Positions 8,223 through 16,716 of a stretch of DNA of 64,000 nucleotides are shown piece after piece. Position 1 is the first letter of the stretch, and each line of letters starts with the position of its first letter. The translations under genes and the position numbers were made by a program. Under the pieces are notes generated by a model. That model was not told the origin of the DNA and made no database searches. It saw only the letters and a program-made list of their open reading frames with translations. Origin of the DNA: Sphingobacteriales bacterium (GTDB lineage Bacteria; Bacteroidota; Bacteroidia; Chitinophagales; Chitinophagaceae); assembly GCA_016219985.1 (NCBI GenBank), contig JACRJO010000016.1, forward strand, positions 1-64,000, given 5' to 3'.

Positions 8223-11200
8223 TTAATTCTGGTTTGCCTGCAAATTCCTGAAGTCCACACTCACCAGTTTGCTCACCCCGGGTTCCTGCATGGTCACCCC
8301 GTAGATCACGTCCACTGTACTCATGGTCATTTTATTGTGGGTCACAATGATGAACTGTGAATTATCGCTGAACTGGCGGATCATATTGGTGAATTTGCCC
8401 ACGTTGGCATCATCCAGCGGCGCGTCCACCTCATCCAGGATACAGAAGGGAGCGGGCTTGATCAGGTAGATCGCAAAGAGCAGGGCCGTTGCGGTCAGGG
8501 TTCTTTCTCCACCGCTCAGCTGCGTCAGTGAGGAAGGACGTTTGCCTTTAGGTTTGGCCACTACATCAATGCCCGTGTCCGCAAGATCTTCCGGGTTCTC
8601 CAGTACCAGGTCGGCCTGGTCATCTTCGGTAAAGAGGGTCTTGAATACTTTCTGGAAATTCTCCCTCACCTGGTGAAACGTATCCAGGAATTTCTGGTTG
8701 GCCGTGGCTTCCACTTCTTCAATCGTCTTCAGCAGGCTGTCCTTGGCATTTACCAGGTCGGTCTTTTGTTCCACAATAAAGTCATACCGCTTTTTCATTT
8801 CAGTGAAGGCTTCGATGGCTGTCGGGTTTACTTCCCCCAGGTTCTCGAGGCGCTTCTTCATCCGGTCCGCTTTCTCCTGCAATTCTTCCACGGGCACTTC
8901 GCCGCTGCGGGCTTCTCCCAGGATATCTTCCAGGTTGATGCGGAACTCCACATTCAGCCGTTCTTTCATTCCGGCTAACTGGAGTTTCAGCTCATTTAAT
9001 TTATCCTTGATCGCGGCCAGCAGGTATTCGATCTGCTCTTTTTCTTTCACCTGGTGACGGATCGCACTTTCTTTTTCACTCAGCTGGTTACGGAAATTAT
9101 AATAGGCCTGGTCCGCTTCATTGAGATTACGCTCCTCTTCTTCTTTCCGGCGGAGCAGTTCCAGCAGGGTCTCTTCAATATCCTGCAGGGACTGTGCGGA
9201 ATGTTCAATATTGCTCCGGGTATCTGCGAGATGACTGGTATTGCTTTCGATCTGCTGGCGCAGGTCTTTCAGCTGGTTATTTTTAAATTCCAGTTCCTGT
9301 TTCAGCCCGTTGATCTTACTCTGCTGCCGGGTCACATTCAGGTTAAACTCATTGTACTGGCGGCTGGCTTCATTGTAATCGGATTCAGTTACTTTAAATG
9401 CTTCATCCGCTTCGGCCAGTTTCGCGGAATTCGCCTGCAGGAGTTCTGTATATTCTGCTAACTGGTTGCGTACGTCTTCCACTGAACTGTGGGTTTGCTG
9501 CATCTGCAGGTTCAGTTCTTCCAGGCGGTGCTGGCTGCTGACCTGCATACCGTGCAGGTTTTCGAGTTTATTATGCAGGGCAAATACTTCGTTGGTCAGT
9601 TGCTGAATCTCCTTTTCCGTTTCGCGGATAGCGGATTCCCGCAGGTCTTCATTAAATGCGATTACTTCATTGTGCCTTGCCTGGATATCAGCCCGCAGGG
9701 CATCCACCACGGCATCCTGCGCCAGGATATCCTCCTGCAGTTTCTCCAGGTTCTTGGCCCGGCCGATCTTCTTCCCTTCAATCAGTCCCACGCTGCCGCC
9801 GGTCAGGGAATATTTGCCTTTGACGTACTTGCCATGTTTCTCGATCACCACAAACCCGTTGCTGTTTTGCAGGGCATCCTCACTGTCGGCAATAAATACA
9901 TTTCCCAGCAGGTGTTCGGCCAGTTTACGGTACTGTTCCTCCACTTCCACCACACTGAGGGCCGGGATGGCTCCTTCCAGTTGCTGGGCCGTGATTCCGG
10001 AAGCGCCGTCATTCACTTTATCCAACAGGAAAAAATTGGCCTTCCCTTTTTTGTTCTCATCGAGGAGATGAACGGCCTGTAAGCCTTCCGCCAGGTTATT
10101 CACCACGTAATAACTCAGGTAGGGTTCCAGTACATTTTCCAGCGCGGTCCTGTATTCTTCATTTACATACAGGACATCGGAAAGAATCGGGGCGCTGTGG
10201 TTCCACTGGTCATTCTTATGCAGGAATTTTACGGAATCCGGGTATCCTTCCATCGAATCGATCATGCTCTTCAGCAGGTCATGTTCGTTCTTCTTGGCAT
10301 CCAGTTTACGGGTTTCGCCGGCGAGGTTATTGCGCAGGCTGTCGAGTACGGCCTGTGTCTGCAGGATCTGTTCTTTGGTATTCTCCTGATGCTGCTGCAA
10401 TTGCTCCAGGTCCACTTTTTTAATGCCCAGTTCCTTTTCCTTCAGGAGGCGGTCATTGTCGAGGTGATGCCGCTGGTCTTCCCGCTGTACCCGCTCCTCT
10501 TCAATCTGCTGGATTACCCGTTGCAGGTTTTGCACGGAAGTATCCGCTACCGCCACTTTTTTCTCTGCGTCAAACTGCTGGCGCTGAACCTGCTGGTATT
10601 CATTGCGGAGACTGTCCAGCATCCGGCGTTTCTCATCCAGTACTTCGCGTTTGGCATTTACGTCGTTATTCAGCTGGGCCAGTTGTTCGCTCAGTAATTC
10701 GAGGCTCAGTTCTTCCTCTCCCACCTGCTGGCTGGTAAAGCCGATGCTTTCTTCAATGCCTTTCAGCTGGCCTTCCGCTTTCAGGAGAAATTCCTGCAAG
10801 CTGCCTTCCTTTTCGTGCAGGTGTTCGAGACGCTGGGCGGAAAGATTCTTATCGTTCTCTTTGCCGCGTACCGTTTGCATCATTTCGTTGAAGGAATGCT
10901 GCATGGCCTGTAACTGTCTTTCCTTTTCCACGAAAGCCAGTTTCTCCTGCTCCAGTTCGGCTTCCCGGGTTCCTATTTCGGCCTCGAGTTTATGCTTCTT
11001 ATCGGTCTCCAGGTCATGCTGTTCATTCAGGTCTTTATAGCCCAGGTTAAATCCTTCCAGGCTGGCTTTGGCCAGTTCGATACTGATCTCCCGGTAGTCC
11101 TTTTTGATCTCGTGGTATTTCTCCGCTTTCTTCGCCTGGCTCTCCAGGGCTTTCAACTGGTTATTGATCTCAAAAAGCAGGTCCTCGATGCGGGCCAGGT

Positions 11201-11759
11201 CCTGTTCGGTAGCTTCCAGTTTTTGTTTGGCTTCTTTCTTACGGGTTTTGTAGATGGATATCCCGGCAGCCTGTTCCAGCATTTTCCGGCGGCTGTTATC
11301 CTTGTCCTTGATCAGGTCATCCACCATATCGAGGGCAATAATGGCATAACTATCCGTGCTCACCCCGGTGTCCATGAACAGGTTCTGGATATCTTTCAGC
11401 CGGCATTGCACATCATTCAGGCGGTATTCGCTCTCGCCGCTTTTGTAAAATTTTCGGGTAACCGTAACCGTGCTGAATTCGGTGGGCAGCAGGTTCCGGG
11501 TATTTTCAAAGGTCAGGCTCACTTCGGCTAGCCCGCTGGCGCTGCGGGTCTTGGATCCGTTAAACACCAGGCTGTCGAGGTTTTCACTCCGGAGGTGACT
11601 GATCTTTTGTTCACCGATCACCCAGCGGATGCTGTCTACAATATTTGATTTGCCGCAACCGTTCGGTCCCACAATGCCGGTAATATTATCGTCAAAATTC
11701 ACGACCGTTTTGTCGGCGAAGCTCTTAAAGCCCTTGATTTCTAAACTCTTTAATCTCAC
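8223..11759 (-). CDS. smc: Chromosome segregation protein SMC
   Basis: Walker A GPNGCGKSNIVDSIRWVIGEQ, long coiled coils and hinge, signature LSGGERTLTATALLFAIY, Walker B FCILDEVDAPLDD; 1178 aa. Confidence 0.98.
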   Translation of the reverse strand: MRLKSLEIKGFKSFADKTVVNFDDNITGIVGPNGCGKSNIVDSIRWVIGEQKISHLRSENLDSLVFNGSKTRSASGLAEVSLTFENTRNLLPTEFSTVTVTRKFYKSGESEYRLNDVQCRLKDIQNLFMDTGVSTDSYAIIALDMVDDLIKDKDNSRRKMLEQAAGISIYKTRKKEAKQKLEATEQDLARIEDLLFEINNQLKALESQAKKAEKYHEIKKDYREISIELAKASLEGFNLGYKDLNEQHDLETDKKHKLEAEIGTREAELEQEKLAFVEKERQLQAMQHSFNEMMQTVRGKENDKNLSAQRLEHLHEKEGSLQEFLLKAEGQLKGIEESIGFTSQQVGEEELSLELLSEQLAQLNNDVNAKREVLDEKRRMLDSLRNEYQQVQRQQFDAEKKVAVADTSVQNLQRVIQQIEEERVQREDQRHHLDNDRLLKEKELGIKKVDLEQLQQHQENTKEQILQTQAVLDSLRNNLAGETRKLDAKKNEHDLLKSMIDSMEGYPDSVKFLHKNDQWNHSAPILSDVLYVNEEYRTALENVLEPYLSYYVVNNLAEGLQAVHLLDENKKGKANFFLLDKVNDGASGITAQQLEGAIPALSVVEVEEQYRKLAEHLLGNVFIADSEDALQNSNGFVVIEKHGKYVKGKYSLTGGSVGLIEGKKIGRAKNLEKLQEDILAQDAVVDALRADIQARHNEVIAFNEDLRESAIRETEKEIQQLTNEVFALHNKLENLHGMQVSSQHRLEELNLQMQQTHSSVEDVRNQLAEYTELLQANSAKLAEADEAFKVTESDYNEASRQYNEFNLNVTRQQSKINGLKQELEFKNNQLKDLRQQIESNTSHLADTRSNIEHSAQSLQDIEETLLELLRRKEEEERNLNEADQAYYNFRNQLSEKESAIRHQVKEKEQIEYLLAAIKDKLNELKLQLAGMKERLNVEFRINLEDILGEARSGEVPVEELQEKADRMKKRLENLGEVNPTAIEAFTEMKKRYDFIVEQKTDLVNAKDSLLKTIEEVEATANQKFLDTFHQVRENFQKVFKTLFTEDDQADLVLENPEDLADTGIDVVAKPKGKRPSSLTQLSGGERTLTATALLFAIYLIKPAPFCILDEVDAPLDDANVGKFTNMIRQFSDNSQFIIVTHNKMTMSTVDVIYGVTMQEPGVSKLVSVDFRNLQANQN

Positions 11760-11885
11760 GGTTTACTTTTTAATTTAGGGTAAAGTCAGGCGGCGAATTT
11801 AATGCAAAGGAGCAGAAAACAGGAACCGGCCCGGAGGCAGTTATTCACAATATAGTGGGAAAAATGTGGGAAGATTTTTTACTAA

Positions 11886-12028
11886 CCGGTCGTTTATAAC
11901 AAGAGACCGGAAGCCCATTCAAAATGGCCAAAGAACGTATGCCCGGAAACAGTCCGGGCAGATGGCGCTTGCATCTGCTGAAGCGGTAACCGCTTAGGGG
12001 TTCAGGATTCTTTGTACAGCCCCTTTTT
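11886..12028 (+). ncRNA. Candidate structured RNA ending in an intrinsic terminator
   Basis: Consecutive stems CCGGTC/GACCGG, CCATT/AATGG, GCCCGGA/TCCGGGC, GCAGATG/CATCTGC, AAGCGG/CCGCTT, AGGGGTT/AGCCCCT-type stem followed by TTTTT; located between divergent smc and amidase-like genes. Confidence 0.5.
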
Positions 12029-12077
12029 AAAGACCCATATCGCCCCAGTTTCGTAACTTTAGACAAAGCCAGGGCTC

Positions 12078-12806
12078 ATGAAAAAAGTGATTTTTTTCCT
12101 CCTTCCGGCCACCCTGTTTACCCAGGCCTGCATCCAAAGCAGGACCGGCAGGATCACCCAAAAAATTGCCTGGCAACCCTCCCATCAAACCGATACCGGC
12201 AAGGATTTCAGCGAAGCCGCAACCTGCAATGCCATTGTGGAGGCCGCGATGGGAACGGAACCGTCCCTGCGGGAATTCAAGGTCTGGAGCCTGGGCAAAG
12301 CCGGTTACCACCATGCCGATTCGGGCAGTAATACCAAAATCTCCCATACCTCTGCAATAGAGGATGGCCGGATATCCGGGTATGCCTATGAAGTTGCGGA
12401 ATCCAACAAGAAGAAGCCGCAGGTCTTTATTGCCGTACATAATAATGGCGGCACCAACCGGAATGCGGTCTGGGGGTATATCCATTACGGGGATCCCTAT
12501 GAAGCCAGCAACCGGGACCTGGCCGGAAGATTAGTCAAGGCGATCTGTGCCGTAACGGATATGGAAAACCGCGGCGTGTTGCTGGACAGTACCACGGGCC
12601 GCAATGATTACCGCTGTGCAGCCACCGGCAAACTCAGTTTTTACAGTCTCGATGAAAACGTCAATTCCGCTCCTTACCGGGTGCTGCTGGAAATCGGCGA
12701 CAATGCCGCCAGCCGGGCCTTACTGACCAACCCGATCCAGCAAAAAATAATCGGGGCCGCGATCAAGAAAGAACTGGTTGCCTGGTTGAGGGAAAGTAAA
12801 CGATAA
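12078..12806 (+). CDS. Putative N-acetylmuramoyl-L-alanine amidase-like lipoprotein
   Basis: Lipobox-like LFTQAC; VFIAVHNNGG and YRVLLEIGDN resemble Amidase_3 motifs; assignment by eye. Confidence 0.55.
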   Translation: MKKVIFFLLPATLFTQACIQSRTGRITQKIAWQPSHQTDTGKDFSEAATCNAIVEAAMGTEPSLREFKVWSLGKAGYHHADSGSNTKISHTSAIEDGRISGYAYEVAESNKKKPQVFIAVHNNGGTNRNAVWGYIHYGDPYEASNRDLAGRLVKAICAVTDMENRGVLLDSTTGRNDYRCAATGKLSFYSLDENVNSAPYRVLLEIGDNAASRALLTNPIQQKIIGAAIKKELVAWLRESKR

Positions 12807-12911
12807 GCGGGCGATGAAGGTGCTTTTGCTGTATATTTTTGCGCTAACAAAATCCTAAAATGATCCCCCCTTCCGCCCGCCTCTTGCTTTTGACATACCT
12901 TCACCGCCAGC

Positions 12912-13718
12912 ATGAAAAGAATTTTATTTTCCGTCATTTTTACCCTGCTTATTCAATCCCTTTTCTCACAGTCCGGTGAATGGAATACCTATTTAGCCCG
13001 CTATGAAAAGGGGCCGGGCAGTACCCTCGTAAATATGTCCCTGGTAAAAACAGCCCCGGATCAGCAATATCCTTACCTGTTCGCGGCCGGTGTGCAGTTC
13101 AGGAATTGTACCGCGGAAGGCCTCCCCGCTCCTTTGGCCTTCAATACGCTTAATAAAATTTCCGATTCTGTCGTTGCCCTCCTGAACCGGTCGGGAAAAC
13201 CAGTGCTGGCCGGAACCTTTACCTACCAGTGTGAGCGAAAAGATTATTTCTATGTAACGGATACCACCGGGCTGAGAGAAGCGGTCACGGGTCTGCTGGC
13301 CCGACAGTTTCCGGGATACCGGCCTGCCTTCCTGGTAAAAGAAGACCGGTCCTGGGATGCCTACCTCCGGTTCTTATACCCGAATGAAGAAACAAGGGAA
13401 TACATGAGCAACCAGAAAGTGGTGATGCAATTGCAGAAAGCCGGGGATAAACTGGATCAGCCCCGCCTGGTGGATCACTGGCTGTATTTTAAAACGGAGA
13501 CCGACCGGGAATGTTTTGTCTATACTGCGGTGAGTAAGAAATTCAAAATTGAACTAAAAGAAATAGTAGCCGGCCAGGCTTTACCCTATAAGCTTCATAT
13601 ATCCCGCACTGACCGTGCCGATCTCCGGTCCATCAACACACTTACCAACTGGCTGAAAGAAGAAGCAAAAAAATGTAAGGGAGAATACGATGGATGGGAA
13701 ACTGTCGTGATTAAATAG
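12912..13718 (+). CDS. Secreted DUF695-domain protein
   Basis: Signal peptide; WNTYLARYEKGPGSTLVNMSL..., WDAYLRFLYPN...Q, LVDHWLYFKTETDRECFV pattern. Confidence 0.75.
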   Translation: MKRILFSVIFTLLIQSLFSQSGEWNTYLARYEKGPGSTLVNMSLVKTAPDQQYPYLFAAGVQFRNCTAEGLPAPLAFNTLNKISDSVVALLNRSGKPVLAGTFTYQCERKDYFYVTDTTGLREAVTGLLARQFPGYRPAFLVKEDRSWDAYLRFLYPNEETREYMSNQKVVMQLQKAGDKLDQPRLVDHWLYFKTETDRECFVYTAVSKKFKIELKEIVAGQALPYKLHISRTDRADLRSINTLTNWLKEEAKKCKGEYDGWETVVIK

Positions 13719-13757
13719 AATGAACTTTTCGATATTCAACCTCTGCTTAGTTGTTAG

Positions 13758-13798
13758 CCTGCCGGCCGGCCCGCTTCGCCGCGAGGCGAGTAGGCAGG
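13758..13798. repeat. REP-like GC-rich palindromic repeat
   Basis: CCTGCCGGCCGGCCCGCTTCGCCGCGAGGCGAGTAGGCAGG, same family as 7950-7991. Confidence 0.9.
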
Positions 13799-13894
13799 TT
13801 GTCTTTTGTCTGTTGTCAGGACCTTCTGAGAAGCTGTCTATAAACATCATTTTCGGTTTTAAAACGAAATGCCCACAGAAGGCCCCTTCACTAC

Positions 13895-13933
13895 TTAGTT
13901 GTCAGTTGTTAGTTGTCAGTTGTTAGTTGTCAG
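13895..13933. repeat. Heptanucleotide array (TYAGTTG)n
   Basis: ttagttg tcagttg ttagttg tcagttg ttagttg tcag. Confidence 0.95.
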
Positions 13934-14046
13934 GGCCTTCTAAGAGACTTCCTGTTATAACAACTGATTTTATATCAATAACTCCAGTTGGGTAGCAGTC
14001 CTGAATTTCCAGCCACCGTGTTTTCCAACTGCTGCTTAGTTGTCAG

Positions 14047-14274
14047 CCTGCCTGTCCGGCCCGCTTCGCCGCGAGGCGAGTAGGCAGGTTGTCAGGGCCT
14101 CCTAAGAAGCTATCTATAAACGTCATTTTCGATTTTCAATACGCAATGCCCACAGAAGGTCCCACTATCGACTAAAGACTATCGACTAAAGACTATCGAC
14201 TAAAGACTACTGCCCACTCCCAACTCTCCCCGAAGAATGCCCCCCCGGTTTTCAGAAGTTTCTTAGAAGGCCCC
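14047..14274 (+). repeat. Composite MITE-like repeat, copy B (palindrome + TIR-bounded core)
   Basis: Palindrome 14047-14088; imperfect terminal inverted repeats gggcctcctaagaagct (14095) and agtttcttagaaggcccc (ending 14274); reverse complement of 58118-58331. Confidence 0.85.
14164..14208. repeat. Heptanucleotide array (ACTATCG ACTAAAG)3
   Basis: Three exact 14-nt copies, each of two related 7-mers. Confidence 0.95.
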
Positions 14275-14410
14275 ATTCCCCCGATACAATTTCTCAAAAA
14301 CTAAGTGGAAATATCTAACTACTAAATGACTTCAATCAAAATAAAACGAGGAACCGATTAGATAACATTTTTTTATAATTTAATTTCTATACCTTACTCA
14401 AAAACTAGCT

Positions 14411-15457
14411 ATGCTGCACGGTGATACTGCTGCTGGTGAAGATGGTGGATTTCAAAAGAACAGCGACCCGGCCTTATCCGCAATTGAACAATTGCTGCCC
14501 CTGCTGACCTGTTGGGATGCAGAACAGGTTTGCCGCTTTGTTAATGAGGCCAGCCTGGACTGGTTCGGGAAAGAACGTCTTGCCGTTTCCGGCAATATGA
14601 AATTAGCGGACTACCTGGGACCGGTCTTATACGCCCAGCAATTACCATTCATTCAATCGGCGCTGGCAGGTAACCTGCATATATTTGAAGCAAGCTTCCC
14701 GGTACCCGGGAAACCGCTTTGCCAGGCCCTGGTTTCCTATATACCCGACCTGCAGCAGGAGAAAGTAATGGGGTTCTATATACATTTTGCGGATATCGGC
14801 TACCTGAAGCAAAGCAGGAAGAAACACCTGGCCGCCGAAAAAGAATTACTGAGAGCTGTTATTGAAATCCAGGAAAAAGAACGGGCTGGTATTGCCGAAT
14901 TGCTGCGGGATAATGTGAACCAGTTACTGGTTTATGTGAACCTGATGCTGCAGGGCAAAATGATGGATGAAAATAACCGGAAATTCACGGAGGATATGAT
15001 GCATACCATCCAGCAGGCTATCCTCGAATTAAACAACCTGAGCAACCAGCTCTATCCTTCGGGATTATCCATGCTGGGCTTATTACCCAGTATCAATAAC
15101 CTGCTCAGCGGTTACAGGAAAGAGTACGAAGCCGATATTCAGTTCAACTGTAATGACCATTCCATCGAGGAATTAAAGAATGAGGATAAACTTTCTGTAT
15201 TCCGGATCATCCAGGATTTCGCCTCCCTGCTGTTGGCTAACTACAGCCGGCTGATCCATATCGGGCTTTCCTACCATGCTTTCGGCCTGATGATCCGTAT
15301 CGTTTACAATAACAGGGGCCAGGCGATTGATAAATCGGGCAGCGAATTCAGGGATATACAAAGCAGGATCAATTACTATGGTGGTAAAATACAGGAGTTT
15401 CAGCGGGACGAGAACCAGGTTTTTATCACACAACTGGTTTTCAGCATGCGGGAATGA
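14411..15457 (+). CDS. PAS-like plus degenerate HisKA_3-type histidine kinase-related protein
   Basis: EKERAGIAELLRDNVNQLLVYVNLML aligns with the HisKA_3 dimerisation helix but lacks the phospho-acceptor His; no clear N/G boxes. Confidence 0.65.
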   Translation: MLHGDTAAGEDGGFQKNSDPALSAIEQLLPLLTCWDAEQVCRFVNEASLDWFGKERLAVSGNMKLADYLGPVLYAQQLPFIQSALAGNLHIFEASFPVPGKPLCQALVSYIPDLQQEKVMGFYIHFADIGYLKQSRKKHLAAEKELLRAVIEIQEKERAGIAELLRDNVNQLLVYVNLMLQGKMMDENNRKFTEDMMHTIQQAILELNNLSNQLYPSGLSMLGLLPSINNLLSGYRKEYEADIQFNCNDHSIEELKNEDKLSVFRIIQDFASLLLANYSRLIHIGLSYHAFGLMIRIVYNNRGQAIDKSGSEFRDIQSRINYYGGKIQEFQRDENQVFITQLVFSMRE

Positions 15458-15615
15458 TTCCCTTATCTTTTTATTGGATCAACTGCTTATGACAGCTCCA
15501 TCAATTTCCCCGCCAGCTGTCAACAGGCAGTTTTCAATCCCAACGGGGACAGCAGGTTCTTCCTCCTGCCACAGATCCCTCCAAATTTCATTAATAATTT
15601 TTCATATATTTCCTG

Positions 15616-16704
15616 ATGCAATTTTGGAAAACCCTGCTTTGGATACTCTGCCCGCTGAGCCTGGAAGCACAGGATCATACGGACCGCATTCCCCCGGAAA
15701 AAGTATATGCCGTATCCTTCCAGAAGGGTTCTGTATTTATACATAAATCCGTGGTGGCCGGCGCCGGGAATGCCCGGCCTGAAACAATCGGCCTGGAGTA
15801 TTCGACACAGCGGCTTGATTATAATTCTTACCGTATCTGCAGGGCATTCCTGCGAACCGGTCTCAGTCTTGCCTATACGGATTTTCACAGCCCGGTGGTT
15901 GGCAAAAGCCTGATCGGTTCTCTTTTTCTCGAACCGGTTTACCGGATCGGCAACCGTTTCCAGTTTCAATTCCGTTGCGAATCGGGGATCAGTTATTTCA
16001 GCCGCCCGTATAACGCGGTAAGCAATAAAAGCAACCAGTCCTACAGTACGTACCTGAACACCTACCTGCATATAAGTGCGGGAACAGGAATACGCTTATC
16101 CGGGCGCTTCACGGCTACGGTAAACGGGAATATTCATCATATTTCCAATGCTGATTTTAAACAGCCCAATTCCGGGCTGAACTGGATGATGCTCTCGGGC
16201 TCCCTGCTTTATTACCCGCATAGTAACAGGCTGCCGAAATACAATTATGTTCCCGGCCACAAAATCCGCAGCAAACCTATGGCTGATGCGGGTATTATGT
16301 TCACCCCCGGGCAGGGTTATCACCATTTGTGGCTGACCAAGCGGAATTATATGCTGGGCCTGTTTGGCCAGGTCTCCTGTACGGTCAGCAAAATCAATGC
16401 CCTCACCGGGGGAGCTGAAATGACCTATGACCGCTACCGGGATGACAGCATTGCCCCGCTGAACAATAGCCGGCCGGCCTTAAAAGCGGGTTTGAACCTG
16501 GGGAACGAATTCCTGTTAGGGAAAGTGATCGTCAGCCAGCAACTGGGTATTTATGTAACCCGGCATCCTGCTTTCTATTCCACCCTATATCACCGCTGGG
16601 GTATCCGGTACCGGCTGGGGGCACATTGGTATGCCGGTGTATGTATGAAAGTGCATAAGGAAGTGGCTGACCTGATTGATATCCGGATGCAATACCGTTT
16701 TTAA
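15616..16704 (+). CDS. Acyloxyacyl hydrolase / PagL-like outer membrane protein
   Basis: Signal peptide; GLEYS..., GNIHHISNADFKQPNSGLNW (H...S..N motif typical of PagL-like acyloxyacyl hydrolases). Confidence 0.7.
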   Translation: MQFWKTLLWILCPLSLEAQDHTDRIPPEKVYAVSFQKGSVFIHKSVVAGAGNARPETIGLEYSTQRLDYNSYRICRAFLRTGLSLAYTDFHSPVVGKSLIGSLFLEPVYRIGNRFQFQFRCESGISYFSRPYNAVSNKSNQSYSTYLNTYLHISAGTGIRLSGRFTATVNGNIHHISNADFKQPNSGLNWMMLSGSLLYYPHSNRLPKYNYVPGHKIRSKPMADAGIMFTPGQGYHHLWLTKRNYMLGLFGQVSCTVSKINALTGGAEMTYDRYRDDSIAPLNNSRPALKAGLNLGNEFLLGKVIVSQQLGIYVTRHPAFYSTLYHRWGIRYRLGAHWYAGVCMKVHKEVADLIDIRMQYRF

Positions 16705-16716
16705 CGGAATAGCTGA

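Noticed and set aside
8673-11531. Multiple long ORFs on the + strand opposite smc (e.g. 9489..10082, 10992..11531)
   Set aside because: They lie antisense within a confidently identified smc and show composition-driven hydrophobic translations.
13741-14280. Possible CRISPR array in the repeat-rich region
   Set aside because: Repeats are 7/14-nt arrays and palindromes without unique spacers of constant length; no cas genes nearby.
15530-15555. gttttcaatcccaacggggac, superficially CRISPR-repeat-like
   Set aside because: Single occurrence, no regularly spaced copies, no cas genes.
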